DNA of 64,000 bases, from NCBI GenBank assembly GCA_950022655.1, contig OX465579.1, positions 48,215,950 to 48,279,949 on the forward strand. Direction: 5' to 3'. How positions within the stretch are numbered: the stretch's first letter is position 1; every line of letters starts with the position of its first letter. The stretch is from Alentia gelatinosa (lineage: Eukaryota > Annelida > Polychaeta > Phyllodocida > Polynoidae). The notes beneath the pieces are model-generated. The model did not search any database. It was given only the letters and a program-made list of their open reading frames with translations, and was not told the origin of the DNA. Positions 51,130-62,731 of the stretch are shown here, piece after piece. The position numbers were made by a program, and so were the translations under genes.

Positions 51130-52410
51130 CTGTACCACCAACAGGGGGTAGTGTTGGGGTGTTGGGTGGTATTCAGGGTCTTTTGACACCAACTTGCACA
51201 ACACGGTCAAAGCAGGCGCCTTCATACTGGGGCGGCGGGACCATTTCCCCCGCGGCGACAAAACACCAATGGCCGGCAAAATGGCCGCTCTGGGACGCAG
51301 CCTCTTTTTGAAGGCTAGGGTGTTCATGGGGAGAAAGAGCGGTCGTTTATTGTGGAAATGCCTCCCACTCTTCCTAGCCTACCTCTTTGTTGTCCGGCCA
51401 GACGGTTCAGGGGGGCATTGTGATGGTCAATCTGTCACCATAGTGTCATCAATCAGGCTAGTTAGTTTCCTGTAAGAAGCACCCCTTTATAACACTGGCG
51501 TGTTTGTGTCTAAACAGTCCTGCCTCCAGTGAACAGATCTCCGACGCCTTTCAGTCAGCAGTAATTATAGCAGTGGCTTCTATTTTAGGAGCACAATTAG
51601 TTCAAAAGCCAGTAGCAATGTGGGCTGTTACTCAACCCTACTTCGCGTTGACACACAACGTCCGGTGAGGAGGGGTGTGAGTACACCTTATGCCACCCTT
51701 AGACACCTTCATGAGGGGGCACCTATTGAGATGCGAAATGCATACAAAGTTCTCCAGAAAGGTTTTCAGGGATACAACTCATAGTTAAAAAAAAAAGGAG
51801 TGCAACGAAATCCAGAAGGAAATTATTATTGGACAGTGCAGGAACTGGCAGTAAAACATGCTTAGAGTTGTGAGATGTGTGTGTATAGATAGGTGGCCTC
51901 ACTCAATTTCCAGATATCAAGAAGACGGCACATTTGGTATCCTGTTGATAGTTTCTTGGTTGATTGAGGATGCCAGGGTTCAGACGGGATACGGTCGAGG
52001 TATGGCCAGGTGGGGCCGACTTATAGATATTACGGAGTTTTTATCATTATACATGGAAATTGAAACTTCGTATATCCCTAATCTATAAATCATCATACTT
52101 GCATCTCCGGTTAATTCTAACAGGCACTGCTTTCAGACTCATTGGCGATAGCTTTGCATTTTCTAAAAACATGTATTGTATTTTAAACCTTTGCTTAGGG
52201 TACATGCTATTGTAGAACCTGCGTTACTGGTAGTAACACATTTACTCAATATCCCATTTAAAATCCACTCTATTACACTATTATTTGTATGATCTTTATG
52301 CAAAAAGTCAGTGTTCAAACCGGGAGTGAGAGAATAAAATAAGACATCATTTTCAATATAGGCGTACACAAGGTTGGGGAAATTGGTGGGAAAAGGAGAA
52401 GAGAGCAATA

Positions 52411-52678
52411 TTAAACAGCCAGTTCTTGTCCAGCCACACGGTCCCCGTTGGAGCAGGGGAGGCGCACAAATGACCAGTGGTCAAAGCGAAGCCTGTAAAT
52501 GTGGTCCCTGCAGACCCGGGCCTTTCTCCGATCCACATTGAAGCAGCCCCCTGGATCCGTCATACGGTGCCCCTGTGGACAGGTACCGCTACCCGCCTCC
52601 GGGCTGACGCTTTCACGTCCCATCCTCTGACAATTATCACAATTGGTCCTGGAACGAGTAGGATTCACTGGTCTTCTT
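52411..52678 (-). CDS. Terminal coding exon of a small cysteine-rich, probably secreted protein
   Basis: The 268-bp exon has one leading base, 88 codons and a TAA stop. The acceptor is CTTTCTCTTATCCACGCAG. The frame is closed by a stop at about 52720 and has no upstream Met, so this is a 3' exon and not a whole gene. The peptide begins RRPVNPTRS after an R-rich junction, then has CDNC, CPQGH, DPGGCFN, ARVCRD and LPCSNGD, giving six cysteines. It ends AGQELAV. The CPxG...DPxGxC motif is, as I recall it, a common pattern in small arthropod secreted proteins; I cannot name the family. GC-rich, C-ending codons contrast with an AT-rich 3' flank. No AATAAA is visible in the next 300 bases, only AATACA-type variants near 52180. 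N-terminal exons were not located. Confidence 0.6.
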
Positions 52679-53484
52679 CTGCGTGGATAAGAGAAAGGGT
52701 GGTCGTGTATTCCACGTGACTACCACATGCCTCCTGATTACTAACATCAAGAACGAGGCATCCTGTCCCACTCTGTAATGACTAAAACAAACCATTTAGG
52801 GACATCAATCCCAAAAGCATGCGTACGCTTTTGTCCCGGCGCTTTAATAAACTTATTTTTCTCATTTTCTCATAAGAGGGCACAATAACAAATCGTTTTG
52901 ATGAACTGACTCAAATAATACAGTGATCTGCATGATTTTCTTTAAAAAGGTCAACCTGTTTTACAACTTCCTAAATCAAGATTGTTGTCCCTGTTATCGA
53001 GCCATTGCTGAGGCAATTTCAGGCAAATCCTCTGAAACAACTGCAGTGGGGGATTTCTCTGAACTTCGCTTATAACTTTACATGTTTCCATAGTGGATTC
53101 ACACAGGCCTTATCCGGCGGCACCAGAAATCCCCCCGCGGGTGGTAGGTGGTGAGAAGGCACATGAACATATGATCCACTAAAAGCATTGCCGTGTTGGT
53201 TGGTGCTCACTTGAATACTTGCTCTTTTAACCCGTTGCAACGCTTCTCTGTGGCCAAAAGCCTACTGTAATACCATCGATAAACAATGTTTGGCTTTGTT
53301 TTGATTTCTCTGAGTACAAACCCAGGCTTTTAGTGTTTTGCTGGCAAACCACATAGCAATCAAAGGGCTGAAATGTGTTGGCTTTCAGAGAGGCCGAAAG
53401 AAACCTTCTGTCAAAGCTTTCAAACAATCCGATATGAAGAACATTAATACGAACGATAAGCGAAATGGTTCAAGTCCATCACAC

Positions 53485-53502
53485 CAACGACTATACTCGT
53501 TG
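53485..53502. repeat. 18-bp palindrome relative CAACGACTATACTCGTTG
   Basis: Matches the palindrome at 15203 at 16 of 18 positions, both preceded by AC(A)C. Confidence 0.5.
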
Positions 53503-53798
53503 ATCACACGCGGGTTTCAGTCCAGGGTTAACCTCACCACACTGGAACCAATGATGCGTGATGACATGCATGAGAGCCCAGCCTCCCCCAGCACAATAAT
53601 CCAGCCTTAAACAAGTCAGCTGTGTGCGACCAGTGCTATGACAATGAATATGAGGGCGTTTATCTCTACCCTCCTCGCACGGCTCCACACAAGTGAGCAC
53701 TGAGAAGTGGCGGCTTGATGTTTAAGCTGTAAGTAGCGGAGATGACCGATCACCTGGGTGCTGATTTAGAGGGGTAATTATCGTTTTGACAGCACAGA

Positions 53799-54001
53799 CC
53801 CCCCCCCCCCCCCTTCTATTTCCCATCCACCCCATTGTTCACAATTAATATAAGCCGGATGAAACGTTGTTCCCCCCCCCCCCCCCACCCACAAACTAGC
53901 CTTTTCATACTCCTTCCATGAATCCCCCTCCCACCTCTCTCTCCATATTGCAGACTGGGTCCTCTTTTGTCTCTGTTGACTAGCGCCCCCCCCCCCCCCC
54001 C
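53799..54001. repeat. Three poly-C tracts (15, 15 and 16 C) in 203 bp
   Basis: Uninterrupted C runs at 53799-53813, 53872-53886 and 53986-54001. On the minus strand these are poly-G. A GAGCTGCTC palindrome follows at 54015. Confidence 0.9.
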
Positions 54002-57000
54002 ACGTCACTTCCCCGAGCTGCTCACTGCCTAACGTTGCATGTCTGCTGTGTGTGTCAGCTGCTCTTACCATCCAACCACTCTCTCTGAAATCTGAGAACC
54101 CAACTTCATTATGACTTGAGTTTTGTTTTTGTAAACACGAGGTTCTCATTTGAACATGAAGGCTGTATGAGGGTGATCAATGCCGTCATTTATACCCTGG
54201 GATTAATTTTTATGAGACGGCGAGGGGGTGTATCATGTTGGGTAATTTATACATGCGCATTGGATTTTAGTACTTCTATTGTCTTCTTTTTTCCCCTGGT
54301 GGATTCGTGAATTGATTTAAAATGACATCATCTGCCACGCATGGTATGACTGAAGGTCGTGCTTAAAAGTTGGCACTGAGGTTTGCTGCAGACTAGACCA
54401 CTGAAGTGTTAAAACATAAATGATGGGAATATTCGACGGACGACGCGGGCTGGCGCCGGAGCACTTGGCGCCCAGTGATTTATGTACCAAACCGGGGCTG
54501 CTCAGCCCCAGCAAATTAGCGCTTATTAGGCGGGGCGTGCACCGGACTTTGATGTGAGTCCATTGTGGCCGCTTTAGGCGGCGAACAAAAGGTCAGTATG
54601 GCGCCACCCGACTCACCCTTGCACCTCACAGATACCAAACCCGGCGCGGACAAAAGAAGCCGCAACCACTGCTGTTTTTCATGGCAGATCACTTAATCAC
54701 AGGGCCTAGTACACGCTACACCTCACTGGGTTACGGTATCGTCCAGAGATTAAATGCTGCCATTATCTGGGGCGCATGGCTCGATGGCTTTTGTTTTGTG
54801 GCGGGCGTGGTAGGGCGCATCGTGTTCTTTGAGTGGGCGCCAGGCGGGCACCGCGAACACGGGACTAAGGGCGCTGCAGTGGGCGCCGCAGACTCCGTTT
54901 CCTACTTGCCTTGTCCAACGTCATGTCATCCAATATGTAGGGTCCTCCTGTTCCCCTACCAGACCACCTCCTGGTGTCCCAAACAACCCCAGCGTCCATT
55001 ATTTATCGGGCTAACCCATGACTATCACCATACAGCACTGCACGCCTGCTTGCATGGCTTCCCATTTCCAGCTGGGGTAATGCCAGCATTGGTGGCGCCC
55101 CGACTGCGCCGAGTACCGGCCATTACCCTGTTCCTGCAGCGCTTAAACAGCTCTTTCATTCTCCTGTGATCAAGCACCAAAAACACACCACAGGCTGCCT
55201 TCGATCTGGTGTCAGAAGCAGATCCCTTGAAATTGAGTTTAAATTAGAAGTTAAAACTTGACTGAGCAATGTTTTCTCTCGGTGCGATTGCTCTACCTCC
55301 CTCTGCTTATACGAATATCCCAAGCCTTAGATCGATGGATGTGATAACTGCAATTGAGTTTTTACGCTCCCCCATGGGAGCTTTTTGATATCGATACTTT
55401 TCCTCACATAATAGCTTGTTCTAGGGTCTTATCAAAGCCAACTAAATCGACTACATGGGGGTATCACTTTACACGATAACTTCCTAATTCCATCGAGGTT
55501 TTTTCCTTCACCGGCCTATCCCCACATGACATGTTATTACATATAATTTCTGCACTGGATAAAAGGGCCTCCATTTTTCACCCGTATGCACACTCACACA
55601 TACAAAGGGACTTGGAGGGATATTGTGGTTGGCCAACAAAAATCCATCGACATGACAGACGGCGGCTGTAGGAGTGAATCCCATTTAGATACATTGTCCA
55701 AAAAGAAAATATATTTCCGGAAAGGTAATTCGCCACAAACCAGGTTTCAAGAGCGGGAAAGGGGAGAGTAACCAACCACAGCAGACGACAGTCCGGATCA
55801 GGCCGACACATGCGGAACGCGCCCCACAGCCAGCGTGGCAAAGCGGCCGCTGGTTTCCCAGCAGTCGCTGTACTTTGATGTATATTGTAGGAGGCAAACA
55901 GGCCCATTGAGAGCACGACCCACTGAGTACAGTGTCAGATGGTCCTCCTGACTCTATCCCTCAAGCAACGGGGCCGTTTATTCCCTCCTGGGCAGAGGTC
56001 CTGAGGTCTGGATCCCGGAGGCCCGGGATGGTCTGCCCGCAGACGGCCCATGTCAGAGCATATTGCGTAAAATCAGCGACGTGTCCCACCCTAAAACCGA
56101 AAACCTGTCTACATCCGACTTACCTCTACATGATTTATACTATAGCCCAGAGGGACTCCCAAGCTACAGCGCTTGGTATTTCTTTTAACTCTCCCTTTTT
56201 CAAATATTCATTTTCCCTCAATGTTAAAGACATCCCCGAAAGTAAGGTTCATGCATTAACAGAAAAATGTATTTAGGTTGACAACTATTTTTGGAGAGTG
56301 TTATTTAAAAGATGAGGAGTATAAAAAGGAAGGGAAAACCTACTACTCCAAACACAATGGCATGACTAAGTCAAACAAAGCACAGCCAGTTTGCCAGTAA
56401 CGGCTATTTCCAGTTACAGGATTATTTGGCACGAACACCAATGCGAGAAGTTTAACTTTGTTCTGCTGTGTTCTATCCTTTCCAAACTTTGAACACTGCG
56501 ATTTGGACATTCACGTGAGAACAGAACCCACGCGAGCCTTTAAATTTACACAAGTCTGCCTCAAAACAAAGCAAGCATACGCCAGCTTTGGCAGATCTTC
56601 AAATCCGATAGGAAAGCGGCTTTGATTCAGTTAGTACAGCTCAGTGGTCATGTTAGTCATCTCTCTGGCAGCTAACAGAAGACTTGAAGCCTAGTCTCGT
56701 AGAATATCTAAAGAATCTTTTAGATGGATCAAGCATTATGCCCAATAATACCCTTATAGGAGACTTGTAGATTATTCTGTGGTGTGATATCTGATTGGAC
56801 ACAAGAGAAAAGATTTGAGATCGCAGAAATAGCCACCCACTAAAGATTAATTGAAATCCTCGGCAAAGGCAACTGGTATAACACATAAGAAGAGGGTAAG
56901 CTACTTCTAGAGTCAGATTGTATCTCTTAGCGCCTGATGCTAAAGCAGTTCCTCACTAATCAGCTTGGCTTCTGGTAGAGTTTTGATCACATTATGCGAT

Positions 57001-58649
57001 TTGTATTATCACAGAGTGCATCTCCCAAGACATTAAGACTCGATGTGACATTAACAACGCCTAATCGGCCGATACCGGCACATTATCAGCTGAGTGCCTC
57101 GATAGCTAGGCAAGAGCCTTCCTAGGTACCCCTTTATCTGGTAAGTGGCATACCTGTTTGCAGATTCGCGAGTGATAATAGGTGTGTTGAGCTATTCTAA
57201 TGGAAATACGCGATACGGGTCAGATAGACCCCAAATAGGGTGGGCTGAAAGACGAATCGTAAATATCTTTTATTAAGTCTAGATTTTTTGTTTTTTAATG
57301 TGCTCTGAAATGTGTCAAGGGCCTTATGTTTGTTATTAAGATAGTGTTCTAAACTAGTTCATAGAAAAGATTTTTGTGGAAAATATAATCTGGTTTGTGG
57401 CTGATATCAAAAACTATTGATGTTTGGACTTAGCTGGGATGTATGTGTTATCATCGCTAAACACTCCCCACCATGTTGAGAAAAAGAATCAGCTTTGGAA
57501 CAGAATATCAGAGCTAGCTTTCAGCCGGAACGTGATATCGCTTTCTTACCGAATCCCATTGATGTTTTTACTGAATCCATTTTAAAATCACCTGCGACCT
57601 CAGGAATACAAAATCCGCGTGACCAAACAAGCTGGCAGCGATATGCAAATGTCCAGGCTGACTTTGATGAATGTTGTGCACCACCTGTGCCGACTAGGGC
57701 GGCGCCTGGCGGAGCAGGCGGCAAACATGTCCTCATAATATTCAATCACACCACTGAAAAGGTAAATTCTGCCCGTTGCCCTGAAGGGCCCCGACACGGC
57801 GTGAGGAGCGGGTACACCCACCAGAGGAGGGCTTCACGGCAGACAATATTTGTTCAAGGCTGATGTTTGGCGCTGGCTTTTCACAGTGTCTGCCCCGGCC
57901 TCTCCAAGACTGTGTATTTGAGTTGACGATACCGCAAACAACACATATCCCGGGGAGTGCAAACGGACTAGTTGAGTCTCACTGACCTTGGCCAACCCTG
58001 AAGCGCCACCGAGTCGCTGTCGAGGAGAGTGGTTTAGGGGAGATGGGGGTAGGGAAGGGGGCGCATTTTCCGCTGCCTTTTCACAGATGGCTCTGGAGTG
58101 GGGACTGCAGTTCATCTCCGAGAGCTGCTCGGGTCTATGGGTCAGTGTAGTCTCAACGAGTGAGCTTCTCCAACTCCTTAAAACTAGGTGTTTTTTTCCT
58201 CCGAGAGGAGTGCAGACCAAATATCAACACTACTGAATGCAAAAAGACTTCCTCTCTCTTTTTAGGCAATGGGTGATATGGATCCGATGGAGTTTGCCAA
58301 GGTGGACAAAATATTTTATTTTATTTGATTTTCCACTTTTTCGAACCTACATAGGTATGGACATGATACAGATAGAGACTATTTAGACGGTTGTCGGTAC
58401 AACAGGAGGTGCCCAGGATGAAGCTTTGTATGATATTATTTTGGACTCAGTTAAAAGCCCAGTTCTGAATTTCGGAGTACTGTCACTAAATGACTTAGAA
58501 CTTGGATTTGTGGCAATTTGCCAACATTGTATCCAAATAACATTTTTCTCTCGCAAATAGAATAAACAGGAGACACGGCCTGTGCTTATGACCCCGTAGT
58601 AAGGTCACAGGCTGACCACCAGGTGTCACCACCCGCAGTTTGACAATGT

Positions 58650-58736
58650 CGTTGGTAACAGCCGTGAACTGCTTACTTTAGGGAAGTGTCCCCAGATACC
58701 TTCCCATGACACAGCTAAGTGACAACGTTACCAACG
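58650..58736. repeat. 87-base imperfect foldback
   Basis: CGTTGGTAAC at 58650-58659 is repeated inverted as GTTACCAACG at 58727-58736. Inside, GGGAAG at 58681 pairs with CTTCCC at 58700. The region between the two stems pairs poorly. It is less convincing than the 37838 hairpin as a miRNA precursor. Confidence 0.45.
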
Positions 58737-61305
58737 AGTTTTCTTGGAATCCGGTACACATATACATACACACCCGACCCTAAAACATGACCTTTATGGG
58801 ATTGAAATATGTCCTGTGTTATGGTGTTTGTATCATTCATCTTGCAATAAGTCGTACCGTTGCTAGTTAAGTGTTTTTATTTGTTGTTATGACATCTGTC
58901 TTGGAGGTTTGTGCTGTGGCCGATCGTTACCTAACGAATCATGTCGGACAGTTTGTTAGGCCTTCTGGCATTGATAGGCGACCGTACGCCTCGGTCACAC
59001 CTCTCTAATCGTGGACGATCGAAGCCTCCAGGCGAGGTACAGCGCTGAGTCGCTGAGTCATGCCAGGGCGAAACCATCGTTTCAGACCCGCCATCTTGTC
59101 TACATTTCACGTCTAGAAGTAGATCCTGCAGTTCTTCTCATAGACCGGTGTCAATGGTAACGGTTTACAATACCCGGGTCACGACCTGCCGGGTCAGGTA
59201 AGGTGATTCTGTATCTACTAAATAAACATAGGCACCATTTGAATTATAGCCACCTATAATATGGATAAGGCGAGACAGACCGCTTCCTGCAAACACAAGC
59301 CCAGCCAAATGGTTTAATTTAGGACCGTGTAAGTTGACTACAGGTAGGCCATGTAAAACGGTCCCAGTCAAAGACCCAACAGTCTAACGGCAATGGCGCC
59401 CTGCAGGGGGTTTGGGGAGAGGGGCGCCACTTCAAAGGGAATGTAACAGGTTATCACAGTTTTTTGTGTGTTCAGTCTGCAAATAGCAGCAGTCTAGGCG
59501 GCGCACACAACGAGGGCAAAAAGGGCGACTTCAGAGAGGATGACTTTCTTCTAGATGTGAAAGGTTGACCGAAATGGAGAAGCACGCAGCATAATTCAGG
59601 TACCTAAAAGAAGTCCAGGACTTTACAAAAGCATGCACCCCGCACCACAACACACAGAAGCAAGAGTGTGATGGCAGAAAGGACAGGTCCAACTAGTTGT
59701 AGTTACCATTCCTCCCAATTAGACTGGGAAATTGGTGCCTTTCCTGGTTCAATGTGCAGGAGGTATAGTTACAGCTATCTTGTTGTGGCTCGACCTGGTT
59801 TCCTAGCAACACCTTTCTGCGGCCTGTTTGGAGTCCAAATACTTTCACATACCCAAACGGCGCCCCGTTGCTGGCTGAGCATGGCCAGGGTTCCGCCAGG
59901 GGTAGGAGGGCGTACAGGGGGGTAAGATGCGCAGGTGTTGGGACAACTTCTAACGCAGCTATCTAGATATCTGTATACAATACAGAGGTTATGGGTGGGC
60001 CCATTCACTCTAACATCCCTATAGTATCCAGTGTACGGTCCACCCTTACACAACCAGCAAAAACAATGAGCATATTTTTTCGCGACACGGAGAATATATA
60101 CTGGTGTTTTTCTGGTGTGATATTTTTTTCTCTTCATCCGACGAGTTGGAAATAACTTAACAAACGATGGGACGAAAAAAGGTTATAACTTCCGAGGAGC
60201 CCCATGGTGGAGGCTTGACCCGGAGAATATCTGGTTGCCAGCCAGGCATGTAAAGTACATGGACGACCTTCATCTTTCTGAGTTATGAGCAATAACAACA
60301 CAAAACTGCAGCATGAAACACTGCAGGCTGGGATAGTGGCTACCACTCAGCACGTCAGGAGACGTGCCTCTGTATCAACGCGTCTTAAAGAGAGATTTAG
60401 TGCTTTTTATGAATTACCTTTGCTGCACATCTGATCTCATATTTTTCGGTTAAGTACTTCGTAGTAACCGAATCACATGGTTCGAGTACACATTACAAAT
60501 AGCAACTATTCTAAAGATGCAGGTGTTCACCCTCAACTGTGTGAGTATATATATACACACATATATACATTAATATATTAGAAATAAGGAGGTTCTCCTT
60601 AAAGACAACTATATCTTCTAATATTTCTAATATTCATGGATTTTCTAACAGTCGTATTTCCAATTAAGTAACCTTAGGCAAGATAGCCGATTTAACACAC
60701 ACGCAGGATGAGGGTACAGTCAACCCTGGAGCAGAATAGTGGGAACAGGGATGATACCAAGTCCGATTCACTCCAGCAAGTCGTCCCCGATGCCCACGCT
60801 TATAGTGCACCAGCTGAATAAAATTCTCATCGAAAATTGATTAATTCCTCGCGACAGAACTCTCGGGCGGATCGGGTTCCAAGGCGCGAGCAGGCAAACA
60901 TAGTGTGGTGAAAAGTCAACAGGTGCGTTGTGTGTGTGTTTGGGAGGGGGCGTATACACGATCCGCTATGTCTCATCTTAAATGCCACAATGGCAAAAGG
61001 GATGAAATCATACAGAGCACACCAGCCAACGAAATTAAGAGAAAAACAAAATCATTAAGTTTCTCTCATATTGACGTACACACAACCAGGTGTTGTTTTG
61101 TTAGCTATCACGGTCGTCACCACCAATAAGCAGATGGTCTACCCTTTAAAAAACCCAAACAGAACACTAGTTTGAGCATTCTGTCCTTTTTTGTTGGTCT
61201 TTTTTCTTGCGTCCGCTGCTGTAAAAGGCGTCGGGATTTTTTAAAATGATTTTTCACCCTGATGGATAGATAAGCCTGGTTGTTGTGGTTGGGCAATGGT
61301 TAATG

Positions 61306-61319
61306 ACTGCCATGGCGAC
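61306..61319. promoter_or_regulatory. RFX/X-box-like site ACTGCCATGGCGAC
   Basis: The right half is strong (ATGGCGAC) and the left half weaker. Part of the RFX-like set. Confidence 0.25.
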
Positions 61320-62370
61320 ACCGACACATGGTCGTGAGGGTTAATGTGGTTCCAATAAAGATACTTGCGTTTCCTTTGAAATTACGACTAAGTGAGACCT
61401 GTTTTTGTTTCGTCCCCAAAATAATGATGGTGTGGTTCGTTACCCTAGCTGCATATTGGATTAGTTTCACACAGTTGAATGTGCTGCTGATAAAATAAAT
61501 CCCGAAGGCTCTGACTTACTTTAAGGTAGTTTTCTAACCGGATCATGTTTTATTACGTCACCAAACCTGCTGAAATGTTTTTACAAGTGGCAGATAAAGC
61601 CAGGAGCTGGGTTTCTTTTCAAGAACCAGGCAGCTTTCATCTCTACGAGAAGCCTAGGTTACCAGGTACAGATGTAGGCCGAGGCCTAAATTGTTGCCGC
61701 TGCTCGCCTATCTCGATCCCATCTCGTCCATCAAGGTAGGCGTGCCTTGAAGTGACAGTTGGGCTCGCACGTCCAGAACTCGGCGCCTGTTTCCATGTCA
61801 CGTTAACATTTTCTGCACAGCGAGTCACGGCCACATGAGAGCCGTATCATGGAGGGCACCGCTGATTAGCACTCAGTCGGCCTAGTGAGCCAAGTAACAC
61901 CACCACACTTAATCTGCCCGTGTTCTACTGGCACTTAGTGCTGGCTTTGCCTTTCTCAAAATGACAACAACATTAGGCTACGATTCCCAGACTGGTAAAC
62001 AACCCCGAAGCGGCTTTCCATACCTATTTGATTTCCGAAGAAGCAGGAGAAACAGATTCACAGGTCTAGGTAAATATGATTAAACATGATAGATCCTCAG
62101 AAACCTCATCCATACAGACATTCACGCTTCTATTGTACATACACCAACCGTCGTAAAATTTGTTGAAAGAAAAAGATTGCTCAAAATGGAAGTCAATAAG
62201 CCGCAATATGAAAGTGTTATTACAATCAGTGTAAGGTCCAATATGGATCTGAGTATAGGGAATGGTTTTAGGAACTTCCCCAATGAATGACAACATAGAA
62301 AAATACCGCACATTTAACAATTGACCTAGTTTTCAGTATAGAAATCTACATGCATATACGTGTTATATGC

Positions 62371-62480
<110 letters not shown>

Positions 62481-62703
62481 CCTCAGAACTCCACCAATAG
62501 TAAATACACGTAAATGTTCAGTAGATTCAGCGCCCTATAGATCACTGCAGCAGGCGAGCAGCTCAGACGTATGGGCGTGCTGGCCGAGTTTGTCAAGACG
62601 GAGGCGGGCAGGAGGAGCTTGTTGTACAAGCTGTCAGCCGGTCTATGTTAACAAGGTGTGATCTCTGCCAGGGTCTCTGCCCGGCCTGCGATGAGCAATG
62701 ATC

Positions 62704-62731
62704 GCCCGCCCGCCCGCCCGCCCGCCCGCCC
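62704..62731. repeat. (GCCC)n microsatellite
   Basis: Seven units of CGCC/GCCC in a CpG-rich patch that also holds a GAGCAGCTC at 62556-62564. Confidence 0.95.

Larger units (their letters stand above)
9645..52410. other. About 43 kb without a defensible gene: first intron and/or upstream DNA of the receptor gene
   Basis: The receptor exon at 9464-9644 begins with a standard acceptor, so a 5' exon with start codon and signal peptide must lie to the right. I could not identify one. Open frames up to 189 codons occur on both strands but lack splice context, start context or recognisable domains. CpG-rich patches lie near 14.7-15.1, 15.85-16.05, 18.35-18.6, 20.5-20.9, 26.9-27.06, 33.0 and 50.4-50.7 kb, any of which could hold a promoter. 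Repeats and motifs are listed individually; elsewhere I see nothing. Confidence 0.6.

Noticed and set aside
53778..54149. Minus-strand frame rich in Gly
   Set aside because: The Gly runs are the poly-C tracts read in reverse.
54681..55169. 162-codon open frame on the plus strand
   Set aside because: No homology recognised, with a competing open frame alongside in a GC-rich stretch. No coding signature beyond length.
60134..60346. Minus-strand frame starting with a Leu-rich segment that could be the receptor's signal peptide
   Set aside because: The frame starts at GTG directly after a stop, with no ATG. No good donor in the right phase follows.
61545..61739. Plus-strand ATG frame ending near a good donor (ATCAAG|GTAGGC)
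   Set aside because: No promoter or downstream exon and no recognised domain. One donor match alone is weak evidence.
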